Source of the DNA: Lactuca virosa | Taxonomy: Eukaryota > Streptophyta > Magnoliopsida > Asterales > Asteraceae | Assembly: GCA_928212115.1 (NCBI GenBank) | Contig: CAKMRJ010000001.1 | Span: forward strand, 191,011,232-191,075,231 | Reading direction: 5' to 3' | DNA length: 64,000 nucleotides | Part shown: positions 1 through 10,746 of the stretch, piece by piece | Layout of the letters: the number at the start of each line of letters is the position of its first letter | Position numbering within the stretch: the first letter of the stretch is position 1 | Notes under the pieces: model-generated | What the model was told of the DNA's origin: nothing | Databases searched by the model: none | Seen by the model: only the letters and a program-made list of their open reading frames with translations | Position numbers and translations under genes: made by a program

Positions 1-183
1 TTGCACACTGCCTATGTTGAACATATGGAAAGGTATCTTTTATAGATTCTAGAAGCCCCTGAAAAAAGTAAATAGAAAATTAATATTGTTTAATCAATAA
101 AAATGAATAAATGACAAAATTTGTAACTTATTTATGTTTACCTTGTGTTGATCTGAAATGACAACTAGACCCTTTCCACCATC
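1..183. repeat. Exact copy of 2639-2821 (MULE coding fragment) ending at the gap
   Basis: These 183 bases match 2639-2821 base for base and stop at the N run. They encode, on the minus strand, part of the catalytic region of the MULE transposase found complete in order at 1612-4107. A perfect copy of a degenerate, non-selected sequence just beside a gap is more easily explained by a scaffolding overlap or haplotype duplication than by a real duplication. The copy may continue upstream of the window. Confidence 0.85.
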
Positions 184-193
184 NNNNNNNNNN
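184..193. other. Assembly gap (10 Ns)
   Basis: Ten Ns of arbitrary length. The sequence to the right is the 3' part of an LTR whose relative at 32064-35388 has roughly 1.9 kb more on its 5' side, so the real gap could be that large. Confidence 0.99.
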
Positions 194-1611
194 TCTAACA
201 CATAATCCAGACAAAAAGCATATAGCTCATATACAAACTTTTTGACATATATTTGATACTTGTATTAAAATCATGTTCATGAAAGGGACTATGCACTCAC
301 CTGACTTAGGTGGGTGACCGAAGAACTCAGCAGCGCTCTGCCTAACACCTTGACTTTTTATTTGACGTGAACTAAGTATGATTTATACTGAGTCTTAGTC
401 TGATATTCCTGGTGACTAATGATAGTCTAGATTCTTCAGTAATCCTAATTTTTACATCAAGATCTATCAAGTAAGGAATAACCAGGTAGGATCATATCGG
501 AGGTAGGGTCCGTTTGGTATACAAAGTATACTGTTTGGAAATCCCACATTAAACACCTCACTAAATCCAGCCTAAACATCATTCCTATAAGTAGATCAAT
601 CAATATAGTGACTTGGAATCAATGATAAATCTTATTTATAGATTCATAATGACGACTATGAACATGAATATAAGTTACACTTGAAATAAAATAAGTGTCG
701 CTTAACTTACAAAAATTTTAGCGAAAACTAGGAAAATTGCGCTGACAGAACTCCGACCTGATAGCTACTAATTTCAGGCACTCAGGGACCATCCGGCTTC
801 GTCAAAATACTCTAACTATTAGGAATTTTCGAGATAATAACTCATAGAATCTGAGGGAGGGTTTGGAAAGGGTGAGAAAACAAATAAGGATGGATGGAAT
901 TTTATAGGGCGAAATCCTGGCTTGCGCGTCGCGCCCCTTGCGTGCACGAGCGAATTTCTTGATTTTAAAAAAATATCTTCGTCATACGAGCTCCGTTTTC
1001 AATGTTCTTTATATCCACACGTAGCTATCAATGAGATCTACAACTTTTTTTTAAACTCTGTCGGCTAATTGTCACTTTATTTTTAATGTTATATTTTTAA
1101 TAGGCTTAGACTGTTAAAGTCTGTGTAAAGATCATAACTCTTGCATATGATATCCATTCTCGATTGTCTTTATCTTCGAATTTGATTTTGATTGTTTTGG
1201 CTAACAATCAACCGATCTAAAATTCGATTTCTATGCTAACACAGTTGCGCTGAAACTTTCGAAAAATCGTAACTTCCACATATGTAGTCAGATTTTGGCG
1301 TTCTCTATATGCACGCTCTCGATTTTACGATTACTATGACTTTCGTTTAGATTGCTTAGGCTAATAAGCAATCTATCTAAAACTCACCATTTACGATACG
1401 CATAGCCGTGTCAGTTAAATCGCGAAACTTCAAAGAATCACAATTTCTTCATATGAATTCAGATTTCAGAGTTCTTTATATGTATGAAATCCTTGTCACA
1501 TATACTATAACTTTGGTTTAGGGTATTTATCCTAAATAACCTTCTATCAAAATTTTGGTTTATCACTTACAATATTTTTTAATTGTCTAGCCTGAAGTTG
1601 CGGGCGTTACA
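194..1611 (+). mobile_element. 3' part of a Gypsy-type LTR
   Basis: The segment ends in GGGCGTTACA, the same terminus as the complete solo LTR at 32064-35388. It shares that LTR's landmark phrases in the same order: a 'cactcacctga' block, then repeated phrases of the type 'cataactt..tacgagctccgtttt', then the terminus. The 5' part is lost in the gap. No coding capacity is seen. It abuts the MULE remnant at 1612. The five bases after it (CCATC) equal the five before the gap, but the wider flanks do not match a simple insertion. Confidence 0.65.
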
Positions 1612-3033
1612 CCATCCCTACTTGGTATTCAATTTCCATCTCTCTTTGGTCTTCCTGTTTTTAGGTGGCACTGGGTCCTTTTCCCTTGCTCATTCTTAAA
1701 AGGTTTCATGTTTTGTCCAAATTGTAAACATCTATTACACCTAATAGTCCTACAACTCCTGGCTCTAACAGTTAGGAACTTGGAATCATTGACCTCATTT
1801 CTGGCCTACCATACATTCTCCTTATTAATGGAGGTAATATATTTATGTAGTCAGTGGGTGCCTACATGTGGCTTCCATTTACTGGTGATATATTTGTACT
1901 ATATGTAGCCATAAATTTCTCCTTTTGGAACCACATGCTTAGAAAATCAGTTGGATTCGTGTGACTAAAGTTTATGGCAGCTTGACCATGCACACATGGT
2001 ATTCCTGATACCTCCCAAAGTCTACATGTGCCATAATGTGCTTCCAAATCTACTTTGTAAGATGTATATACATACATTATCTTAAATACAAACCCTCCGA
2101 TTGCTATCACTTTCCAGTTCCTAGAAATAATAATTGAAAATAGCAAGTTAATGTTAAGTACTAAGCATAACATAAATTATTTAAAGTAACAACTTAATGG
2201 TAAGTAGTAACGACTTAACGCTAAGCATTTACCTCGTCTCTTCTCTAAAGCCATTCAGTTTGTTATGATAGTTGGACAAGATCCAGTTGTCCATGTAGAA
2301 GCTTTATCAGCCAAATAGTAAAACCTAGCCGTGATGTAGATTATGATTTCCTCTAACATTGTAAGAAGTAGTTTTTCCTAATATCTATGATCATGGAATT
2401 AAAGGACTCATAAATCCCATGTTCCACTGCCTCACATGCATACCCTTGTGAAAAAAGGCCATACACCATGATTGTGGATTCGTATACATCAACCAAGCAT
2501 ATCCATTCGGGATTATTTTCTTAATTTCATCCATTTTAACCAGAAAATCCCCTTTAGCGGTACTAGTTGCAGTAGCCCAGAACAAGTTCTTCAAATCTAA
2601 ACCTGTATAAGTCTTCCTGAAATTGGCATAAATGTGCCTTGCACACTGCCTATGTTGAACATATGGAAAGGTATCTTTTATAGATTCTAGAAGCCCCTGA
2701 AAAAAGTAAATAGAAAATTAATATTGTTTAATCAATAAAAATGAATAAATGACAAAATTTGTAACTTATTTATGTTTACCTTGTGTTGATCTGAAATGAC
2801 AACTAGACCCTTTCCACCATCAACATCCAAGTCATCAACCAAAAGCTGTAAAAAACAAGTTCAGTTGTCTTTGTTCTTTACGTTTACTACAGCCCATGCA
2901 ATTGGATATACGTGATTGTTAGCATCTCTTCCAATAGCATTCAAAATCTCTCCTTGATTTATCCTTTTAGGAAAAATCCATCTGATCCAATCACACGTCT
3001 GCACCCTCTATTCCAGCCATACCTCAATGCCTT

Positions 3034-3083
<50 letters not shown>

Positions 3084-4107
3084 TAGCTATATATATATAA
3101 TATATATATATATATAATAATCGTTGAAAATAGTTCTTGTCATCTGTATTTACTGTCACTCCTACTTTGTATGTGCTTCCAGGATTAGATCTAAGGATTT
3201 CATTGGCATAATCCCATACCTTAGCATAGTATTCCTCTAGTTTACCTTTTATCATTTCCTTTTCCCTTACCCTAGCTCTATAACATTGACCCTTTGACAC
3301 TTTAACATAGTATTTTCTAAGGACATCCTCCATCATCTCAGGCAATGTTATTTTTGGCTTCCTAATTATGTCCTTAATGTAGTGTTTTGTTAACCAGTTA
3401 CAACTAATCAGTTGTTCAAAATTATAATTCCTTGTGCAAAGGTGTGTTTTAATCATAGATTTTATCTGAAAAGTACGTTCATTGTACTTACATGAAGCAT
3501 GGACCCTAAAAGATACAGGGGGGTTGCATTTTTCCTCCCACGCTCAGCAATAACCCTTCTTTTATCACTCTTCATGAACAAAAGTTCGTATCCATTAGCT
3601 ACAATGTAGTTAGTGCAAACCTAAACTAAGCAGGAGACCCATATAACTCACCAACAGTAAGCTTCATTTTGTTCCACTTAGCAGTAGAATCGTGTACACT
3701 GAACTCGACACCCACTTCCAGCTCATTTTCATATTCAAGGTGTTCATGCCCATGCTCTTCATGGTGGACATCTTCAACATCAGCTTCATCGTCCCCTTGA
3801 AATTGATTATTATTTAACATTTTATCATCACATAAAATGTTAAGAAAAGGGTCGTCACACAAGGTAGATGTAGGATTGAAGTGATCTGGTTCAGCATCCA
3901 ACAATCTTAAGTCAAGAAGATCATCATTGGACTCTTCATCACATTCATATCTGATCTTGTCGTCTTTGTTCCTTTACTCTTCCTTCTCCGTGATGATTCT
4001 ACATCACTTGCCTTTACTTCAACAATAGTGTTGTAAACCCTTGAAAACCTTCTAAAACCCTCTTTTGACGACGAATGTAATTGGATAACCCTTGCAAGGT
4101 TATACAA
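1612..4107 (-). pseudogene. Mutator-like (MuDR/MULE) transposase, degenerate
   Basis: Read on the minus strand, the pieces follow the order of plant MuDR-type transposases. An acidic N-terminal region lies at 3626-4107. A DNA-binding region follows at about 2990-3456, with phrases such as WLTKHY.KDIIRKPKITL and GKLEEYYAKVWDYANEILRS. The catalytic core is at about 2391-2960, with RHIYANFRKTY-like text read across frames. A SWIM-type zinc finger near 2000-2070 (TCRLWEVSGIPCVHGQ) has lost the first Cys of its Cys-x-Cys pair. A decayed zinc knuckle lies near 1700. Frame changes, in-frame stops and a (TA)n run at 3033-3118 break the reading frame, so it cannot make a full protein. No terminal inverted repeats were identified. 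The N-terminal end lies next to the Copia insertion at 4137. Confidence 0.85.
3033..3118. repeat. (TA)n microsatellite inside the MULE remnant
   Basis: Nearly pure TA dinucleotides with a few interruptions. It splits the transposase coding text between the ALRYGWNRGCRRVIG block and the upstream DNA-binding block. Confidence 0.95.
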
Positions 4108-4136
4108 TCATTTTAATAAAGGTGGAGACTAGTATG

Positions 4137-4175
4137 TGTTGGTGATTTGTTTCACTAATTGTATTTAAGTGTAAT
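4137..4175 (+). repeat. 5' LTR remnant of the Copia element
   Basis: About the first 39 bases match the start of the 3' LTR at 9471. The sequence then jumps straight into gag, so about 550 bp of LTR, the primer-binding site, the leader and the gag start have been deleted in one interval. Confidence 0.85.
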
Positions 4176-4179
4176 GGGT

Positions 4180-5884
4180 TTGACAAGTAAGTTTGATACA
4201 TTGAATAAGTTTGAAGGGCAAGATTTTCGTAGATAGCAGAAGAAGATGAAATTTCTCCTTACCACACTGAAAGTGGTGTATGTTCTGAGTACACCCATGC
4301 CAGTCTTACCAGAATTTGTTGAAGATGAACATTTGGAGGCAACAAGAAGGAGATCAAAGTGGGAAAATGATGATTACATATGTCGAGGTCATATTCTCAA
4401 TGGTATGTCTGACTCTCTTTTTGATATCTATCAAAATTTCGAATTTGAAAAAGAACTGTGGGATTCTCTGTAGGGTTTTGAGCATTCTAACACTCCTATG
4501 GTGTACATGCAACCCTAGAAACCTTGGATCTATGTTTTATCTATGATACATTCAAAATTGTTTTTCCAAGGTCATAACCTATCTAGCATACATATGGGAA
4601 CGTTTAAACATAAAAGTTAGTAGGAAATACATACCTTGTAGTAGTTAGGATTCCTTGAAAACCTTGTGAGCCTAGCACCTCAAGTGTGATGCCTAAAATG
4701 TCTCACACAACACCAAATGCACTTGGAATAACTTAGAGAGAAATGAAGAACACTTAGAAATCGGCTAGCCCTCACTTGTATATCTTAGTGACCGATTTTG
4801 GTGAAGAACGTGTAGCTTATATAGTGTGTTACAATTAGGGTTACAACATGTAAACCCTAATTGTCATGACTTTTCATTTCCATGACCCATGGGTTCTATA
4901 AACACCATGGAGCATCCTATGGGTTTTAGCCCAACTTGATAATCCAAGAAGCATTAGCCCACTATATAAGTATGGATGATTTACACAATCAACCCATATA
5001 TTTAATTAGTCTCCTTTTGATCACTTAATTAATTCCAAATTAATTCTTGATCAATACTAATTAAATAATACTATTAATATATTAGAACTTATAATATATT
5101 AATAAACCTTAAGTGTTATTTCTCTCATTTTAGTCTATCCAAATGCATGATGCCATGCAACCCAAATGGACCATGCTAATCGGGTCAAGTACATTCCAAA
5201 AATAGTTATGAACTTAGACACCTAATCCAACATTCTCTTGAATCCAAATACATGGTTGAAGATACTTCTAGCAAGAAGTTTCTTGTCAGTAACTTTACGG
5301 GTTACAATATGATTGACTCCAGGCCTGTTATGGAACAATTCCATGAAATGTTAAGGATCGTGGGACAGTTTGCTCAACATAATCTGAAAATGGATGAAGC
5401 CATTTATGTGGTTGTGATCATTGACAAACAGCCCCCTTCCTGGAAAGACTTTAAACATAATTTGAAACATAAAAAATAGGAATTAACTTTGACTCAAATT
5501 GGAAGCCATTTACGGATTGAAGAGTCCTTAAGGACTCAAGAACTTGATAACAATCCTAAAGGCAAGAACCAAGTTGGTTCCTCTTATGTGAACATGGTGG
5601 AAGGAGAAAGTTCAAAGAATCCCAAGAAGTCTAATGGAAAAAGGAAGTTTAAAGGAAAGGATGACCAGTCTTCCAACAAGAAGGCTAAGTTGGTTTGTTG
5701 GAATTGTAACAAACCGGGTCATTTCAAGAAAGATTGTCGTCTTCGCAAAGTGAACAAGGATGGTGTTGGACCAAGAGGATCTAAGGATCCAGAAAAGCAA
5801 CAAGGTCAGATTTTTGTTTCCATGCGGAATTCTAAATATATTAAGAATTATGTTTGTGTGATTTCTGAAGCATTTTATGTGTAG
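4180..5884 (+). pseudogene. Copia gag remnant, interrupted by a solo LTR
   Basis: Gag text (KFEGQDFRR, MKFLLTTLKVVYVLSTP, then WENDDYICRGHILNGMSD) runs to 4468, breaks at the solo LTR, and resumes at 5238. The nucleocapsid zinc knuckle CWNCNKPGHFKKDC lies near 5695. In-frame stops occur near 4212, at 5477-5479 and at 5882-5884. The last stands just before the protease and was probably a CAG codon. Confidence 0.9.
4469..5232 (-). mobile_element. Solo LTR (Copia-type, antisense) inserted in gag
   Basis: Read on the minus strand it starts TGTTGGATTAGG and ends AACCCTACA. It is flanked by the direct repeat TTCTC at 4464-4468 and 5233-5237, and removing it rejoins the gag reading frame. Its 5' start resembles the LTR of the Copia element at 23668, with similar TGTTGGATTAG and TACTTGACCCGATT phrases. 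A TATA-like box (ACTATATAAGCT, minus strand) lies near 4815-4826. No internal region remains, as expected after LTR-LTR recombination. Confidence 0.92.
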
Positions 5885-8800
5885 AATGATGATGTTGCAT
5901 TGTGGGTTGATTCGGGAGCAACAAACCATATATGTAAAGATCTTCGTTGGTTCAAGGAATGTCAACCAATTGAAGATGGATATGTGGTGAAAATTGAAAA
6001 TGTTGCAACTGAACCAATCAAGGGTTTAGGATCTGTTTTACTTTACTTTACTTCTGGAAAGTGTTTGTGTCTAAACAATGTTTTATATGTACCGGGGATT
6101 CAAAATAATCTTGTGTCTGAAATTGTTTTAAATAATTGTGGTTACAAACAAGTATTAGAAAGTGACAAGTATATCTTGTCAATACATGGTTCTTTTATGG
6201 GATTTGGATATGTATGTAATGGAATGATTAGACTTAATATCAATTATCCTTTTATTGATAATTCTGGTTGCATGACTTCTACTAGTATAGCAATAATTTT
6301 AATAAATATGAATTATGGCATGCTAGACTAGGACACATTCATTACAAGAGATTAAAAGACATGTCTAAAACGAGTTTAATTCTTGGTTTTGATTTGCAAA
6401 ATAATAAAAAATGTAAAACATGCATGTTAACTAAAATTACAAGACAACCTTTCAAAGATGTTGTTAGGGAAAGCAAGGTGTTGGAACTTATACATAGTGA
6501 TTTATGTGATTTCCATGCAACACCTTCCCTTGGAAACAAAAAGTATGTTGTTACTTTTATTGATGATGCATATAGATATTGTTATGTCTATTTGCTACAT
6601 TCTAAGGATGAAGCACTTGATAAATTTCAAATTTATAAACAACAAGTTGAGCTTCATAAAAATGAATTAATAAAAGTCTTGCGTACTGATAGAGGTGGTG
6701 AGTATTATGATCCATTTTATTTTGAATCAACTGGAATAATACATCAAACCATAGCTCATTTTACACCGCAACAAAATGGTGTAGCTGAAAGGAAGAATAG
6801 GACTTTGAAAGAAATGGTTAATTCCATGTTGTCCTATTCTGGATTAAGTGAATGGTTTTGGGGTGAGAAATGTTAAATGCATGTTACATCTTGAATAGAA
6901 CTCCAAATAAAAGGAGTAAGAATACTCCTTATGAACTTTTGTGTAAAAGTTACCAAATTTGAGTTATCTCAAAGTTTGGGGTTGTCGAGCAGTTGTGAGG
7001 CACACTGAACCCAAAAGGAAAACGTTGGGTGAATGAGGTATAGATTTTATATTTTTTGTATATTTTGAGCATTCCAAATCTTGTAGATTTTATGTTTTAG
7101 AATCTAATGACTCTGTGTCTGTAAACACTGTTATAGAGTCAAGAGATGTTATCTTTGATGAAGAAAGATTTACATCTATACCTAGACCAATGGACATGAT
7201 TCAACAATCTTTCAGCAAGAACACAACTCAAGTTGAAGATGCTTCTGGTGGTACAAGTTATGTGCCTGAACTTAGAAAGAGTACTAGAGCTAGAAAAGCT
7301 AATTAATTTGGATCCGATTTTCAACTATATTTAGTTGAAGGAACACGGGATGAGACTGTGTCTCAACATCAATATTGTTTTAATATTGAGGAGGATCCAA
7401 AGACTTTCAGTGAAGCTATGGCTTCTAGGGATGTTCATTTCTGGAAAGAGGTAATTCAGGATGAGACTAATTCTATCATGCATAACAATACTTGGGTATT
7501 GTCTGATTTACCTCCTGGTTGCAAGGCATTAGGATGTAAATGGATCCTTAAAAGAAAAATGAAGGTGGATGGCACAATTGATAAGTATAAAGCCAGATTG
7601 GTTATCCAAGGCTTTAGACAAAAGGAAGGCATTGATTTATTTGATACTTATGCTCCTATTGCCATAATTTCTACTATTAGATTATTATTAGCTCTTGCAG
7701 CTATACATAATCTTGTGATTCACCAAATGGATGTGAAAACCGCATTCTTGAATGGTGACTTGGATGACGAGATATACATGAAACAACCTGAAGGGTTTGT
7801 GATGCCTGGAAATAAACACAAAGTGTGCAAGTTAAAGAAATCATTATATGGTTTGAAACAAGAACAAAAACAATGGCATCAAAAGTTTGATGATGTTGTC
7901 TTGTCTAATGGTTTTGCATTAAACCAAGCTGACAGGAGTGTATATATCAAATTTGATACTTCTGGTAAAGGAGTCATGATTTGTTTATGTGTGGATGATA
8001 TGTTGATTTTTGGTACTGATTTAGAAGAAGTTGATAAAACCAAGAAATTCTTATCATCAAGTTTTGAAATGAAAGGCATGGGGGAGGCTGAGGTCATTCT
8101 TGGTATAAGAATTAAACAAGGAAACAATGGGATTTCAATTTCTCAATCTCATTACATTGAGAAGATATTAAAAGAGTTTAATTTTGAGAATTGTTCTCCT
8201 GTTAGCACTCCTATAGATCCTAGTCTTAAGCTTCTACCTAATAAAGGATATCCAATGTCTCAACTTGAATACTCAAGGGCTATTGGTTGTCTAATGTATG
8301 ATATGATTAGTACTAGGTCTGATATAACATATGTTGTGGGAAGGCTTACTAGATATACTAGTAATCCTAGTACACATCATTGGCATGTTGTGAGTAGAGT
8401 ATTCAAGTATTTGAAAGGGACCATGAATTATGGTTTAACTTATAGTGGATATCCTTCTGTTTTGGAAGATTATTCAGATACCAACTGGATTAACAATTTA
8501 GAGGATCACTCATCTACTAGTGGTTGGGTGTTTCTTCTTGGAGGAGGTGCCATTTCTTGGGCATCCAAGAAACAGACTTGTATTACTAACTCAACCATGG
8601 AATTTGAGTTTGTTGCATTGTCTGCTGCTGGTAAAGAAGCTGAGTGGCTAAGGAATTTGATTTATGAAATTCCATTATGGCCCAAACTGATATCTACCAT
8701 TTCTATCAGATGTGATAGTGTTGCAACCTTAGCTAAGGCTTATAGTCAAGTGTATAATGGAAAGTCTAGACATTTAGGTGTTAGACATAGCATGATTCGT

Positions 8801-8943
8801 GAGCTCGTGAGCTCGTCATGACTGGTGTGATATCTGTGGAGTTTGTAAGAACTCAGTTGAATTTAGCTGATCATCTAACCAAAGGGTTAGCAAGAGATCT
8901 TGTGCACAAGGCGGCTGTAGGGATGGGTTTAAAGTCCACTTAA
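5885..8943 (+). pseudogene. Copia pol remnant: protease, integrase, RT, RNase H
   Basis: The protease begins with WVDSGATNHICKD near 5902, holding the DSGA active-site motif. A GAG-pre-integrase block lies around 6315-6450 after a frameshift. Integrase (6450-6876) shows a first Asp in LIHSDLCDF, a second in TDRGGEYYD, and the Glu in PQQNGVAERKNRTL, so the DDE triad is recognisable. The frame closes at 6874-6876. RT runs on from 7358 (KWILKRKM, QMDVKTAFLNGDL), with the YVDD box changed to CVDD near 7990. RNase H is at about 8460-8680 (WASKKQTCITNSTMEFE). An 8-bp tandem duplication of GAGCTCGT near 8800-8816 shifts the frame just before the end. Confidence 0.92.
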
Positions 8944-9460
8944 AATCTTTTATATTGAGATACCCAATTCCCATCTAATGTAATATTAGATGTTGAATTC
9001 AATGTAGAAAGCTTGATATTTGAAGATTGGAACACATTATTATCATCATCCCAAGGTATGTGTTCAGTACTGCAAGTTAAGGAGGTTGAATTTGTATTAT
9101 TAATAGTTCTTTTGAAAATTTGCATTTGCAGGTGCAAGAATAGGACTACCTATATAAGCATGAAGTTTAGATGCTTCAAGAAGTTAGGACTTGGCTTTGA
9201 TATGCTTATTGAAGGATGGGACACAAGCTAGTAAAATATAGTGTCAAGTTAGAACTTATGAGAATATAAACTGTTGTGTGTATTATTTTTCATGTATTCA
9301 CTATGAATATAAAGGGTTCAATCCTTAGTGACACCCTGATATTCGAATATTTGGATTGAATAATATACTAATGTGAAATTCAATCGTCGTGACATTTCAT
9401 TTATGAATTAGTTTGTTGTTATTATGTTTTGTTTTAAGTTAATCAAGATTACGCTTAAAT

Positions 9461-9470
9461 GGGGGAGGTT
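9461..9470 (+). promoter_or_regulatory. Polypurine tract of the Copia element
   Basis: GGGGGAGG directly precedes the 3' LTR start at 9471, the expected place for the plus-strand DNA primer of an LTR retrotransposon. Confidence 0.85.
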
Positions 9471-10058
9471 TGTTGGTGATTTGTTTCACTAATTGTATTT
9501 AAGTGTAATTGGTTGACTTTGTTGACCAAAATCAATCTTGATGAATATTAAACAAGTAAGGAATGTGTGGAGTGCACACTTGTTTAAGTTTATTCAAGAT
9601 TAAAAGTAGACTGTTATTTAGGGGTGAAGCCCCTGAACGAATGGGGGTCCGGGGGCAGCGCCCCTGGGAGCGGGGTCCAAGGGGCGGCAGCCCCTGGCGG
9701 GGTCCAAGGGGCAGAACCCCTGGCTGGGGTCGAGCTGACCCGGTTTTTTACTTTGTTTTGACCCTTATAGAAAGAACCCGGATTAGTAACAGTTTTCAAA
9801 CATCAAACTGTTTTTTGTGACAGTTTTCAGACATACAACTGTCTGGTGACAGTTTTCTGATAAAAAGGTACTTAACTAATTTTGGTCTTCATTTGATGGT
9901 ACACACGAAATTCATAACAACCAGATTTTCTGTTCTTGCTCTCAATTTCTGAGTCTTATCCGATTAAAGATTGAGAGTACCACCCAAATACTTTAATCTG
10001 AAAGTGATACTATAATTCTCAGAATTTCCAAATCTTTCTATAACCCAAATTTCTAACA
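9471..10058 (+). repeat. 3' LTR of the Copia element (588 bp)
   Basis: It runs from TGTTGGTGATTTG to TTTCTAACA with TG..CA ends and is followed by the target duplicate GTATG. It holds a GC-rich block at about 9624-9737 made of degenerate units built on GGGGTCC and GGGGCAGCGCCCCTGG, very unlike the AT-rich rest. Confidence 0.92.
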
Positions 10059-10063
10059 GTATG

Positions 10064-10746
10064 TACATTCCCAAGAATTAGTAGGACAACCGACAAGGAC
10101 TTTATTAAGGATTTGATTACCGGTTGGTAACCGGGTAAAGATGATTAAATGGAACGCATTTTCTTTAAGGGTAGCAAATAACTAATAAAAAAATATATTG
10201 GGGTTAAATTAAAACGAGAGTTATAAATAATGATTTTTTATGGTATAAATCTTTAGTCTATTGCAAAATGAACCAAAGTTGCTTTTCGTTAGACACTAAA
10301 CTTTTTTTTCTATATTATGATATTGTTTATTATTTTAAAAATTATAATTTTTAATCGGTAAGTAATTAAAAAAATAAAATTAAATCATTAAAAAATAGAA
10401 TTAAACCATGCTTGTTTCTTCCAGATTTATTAAATGTAAAAGAAACATAGAAAATTAATATTTAAACTTCTCATTAAAAAATTGATGGTAGTAGCCAATT
10501 TCTTATTTGATATCAACTTATCAAGTTTCCTATTTGTTATATATTTATCATTTAATATATGATAAGTCTTTTTGAATATACTTTTAATGAAAAAGACCAA
10601 TGGCAGATCTGTAAATAATGTAAATAACAAGGGCATGGTGTTAGAGTCTGGCATTCACAAGCAAACAAACACAAGCAAAGGGATTAGTTGTGGACGATAC
10701 TCGATAGAGAAGATAGATTCGCTCGAGAGCTTCGCCTGAGACATTT
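10064..10746 (+). promoter_or_regulatory. Upstream region of the DUF760 gene
   Basis: AT-rich sequence between the Copia target duplicate and the start codon at 10747, with no ORF or repeat I recognise. The promoter and 5' UTR of the gene must lie here or in the Copia LTR. I could not place a TATA box or start site with confidence. Confidence 0.4.

Larger units (their letters stand above)
4137..10058 (+). mobile_element. Ty1/Copia retrotransposon, degenerate, GTATG target duplication
   Basis: The element begins TGTTGGTGATTTG and ends TTTCTAACA. It is flanked by the 5-bp direct repeat GTATG at 4132-4136 and 10059-10063, which fixes both borders. Inside, in order, are gag, protease, integrase, reverse transcriptase and RNase H, the Copia arrangement. 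The 5' LTR is almost wholly deleted, while the 3' LTR is complete. gag holds a solo LTR at 4469-5232. Several in-frame stops and frameshifts make it non-functional. Confidence 0.95.

Noticed and set aside
2391..3456. A functional transposase gene
   Set aside because: Stops, frame changes and a (TA)n insert break the frame, and a key zinc-finger Cys is lost; called a pseudogene.
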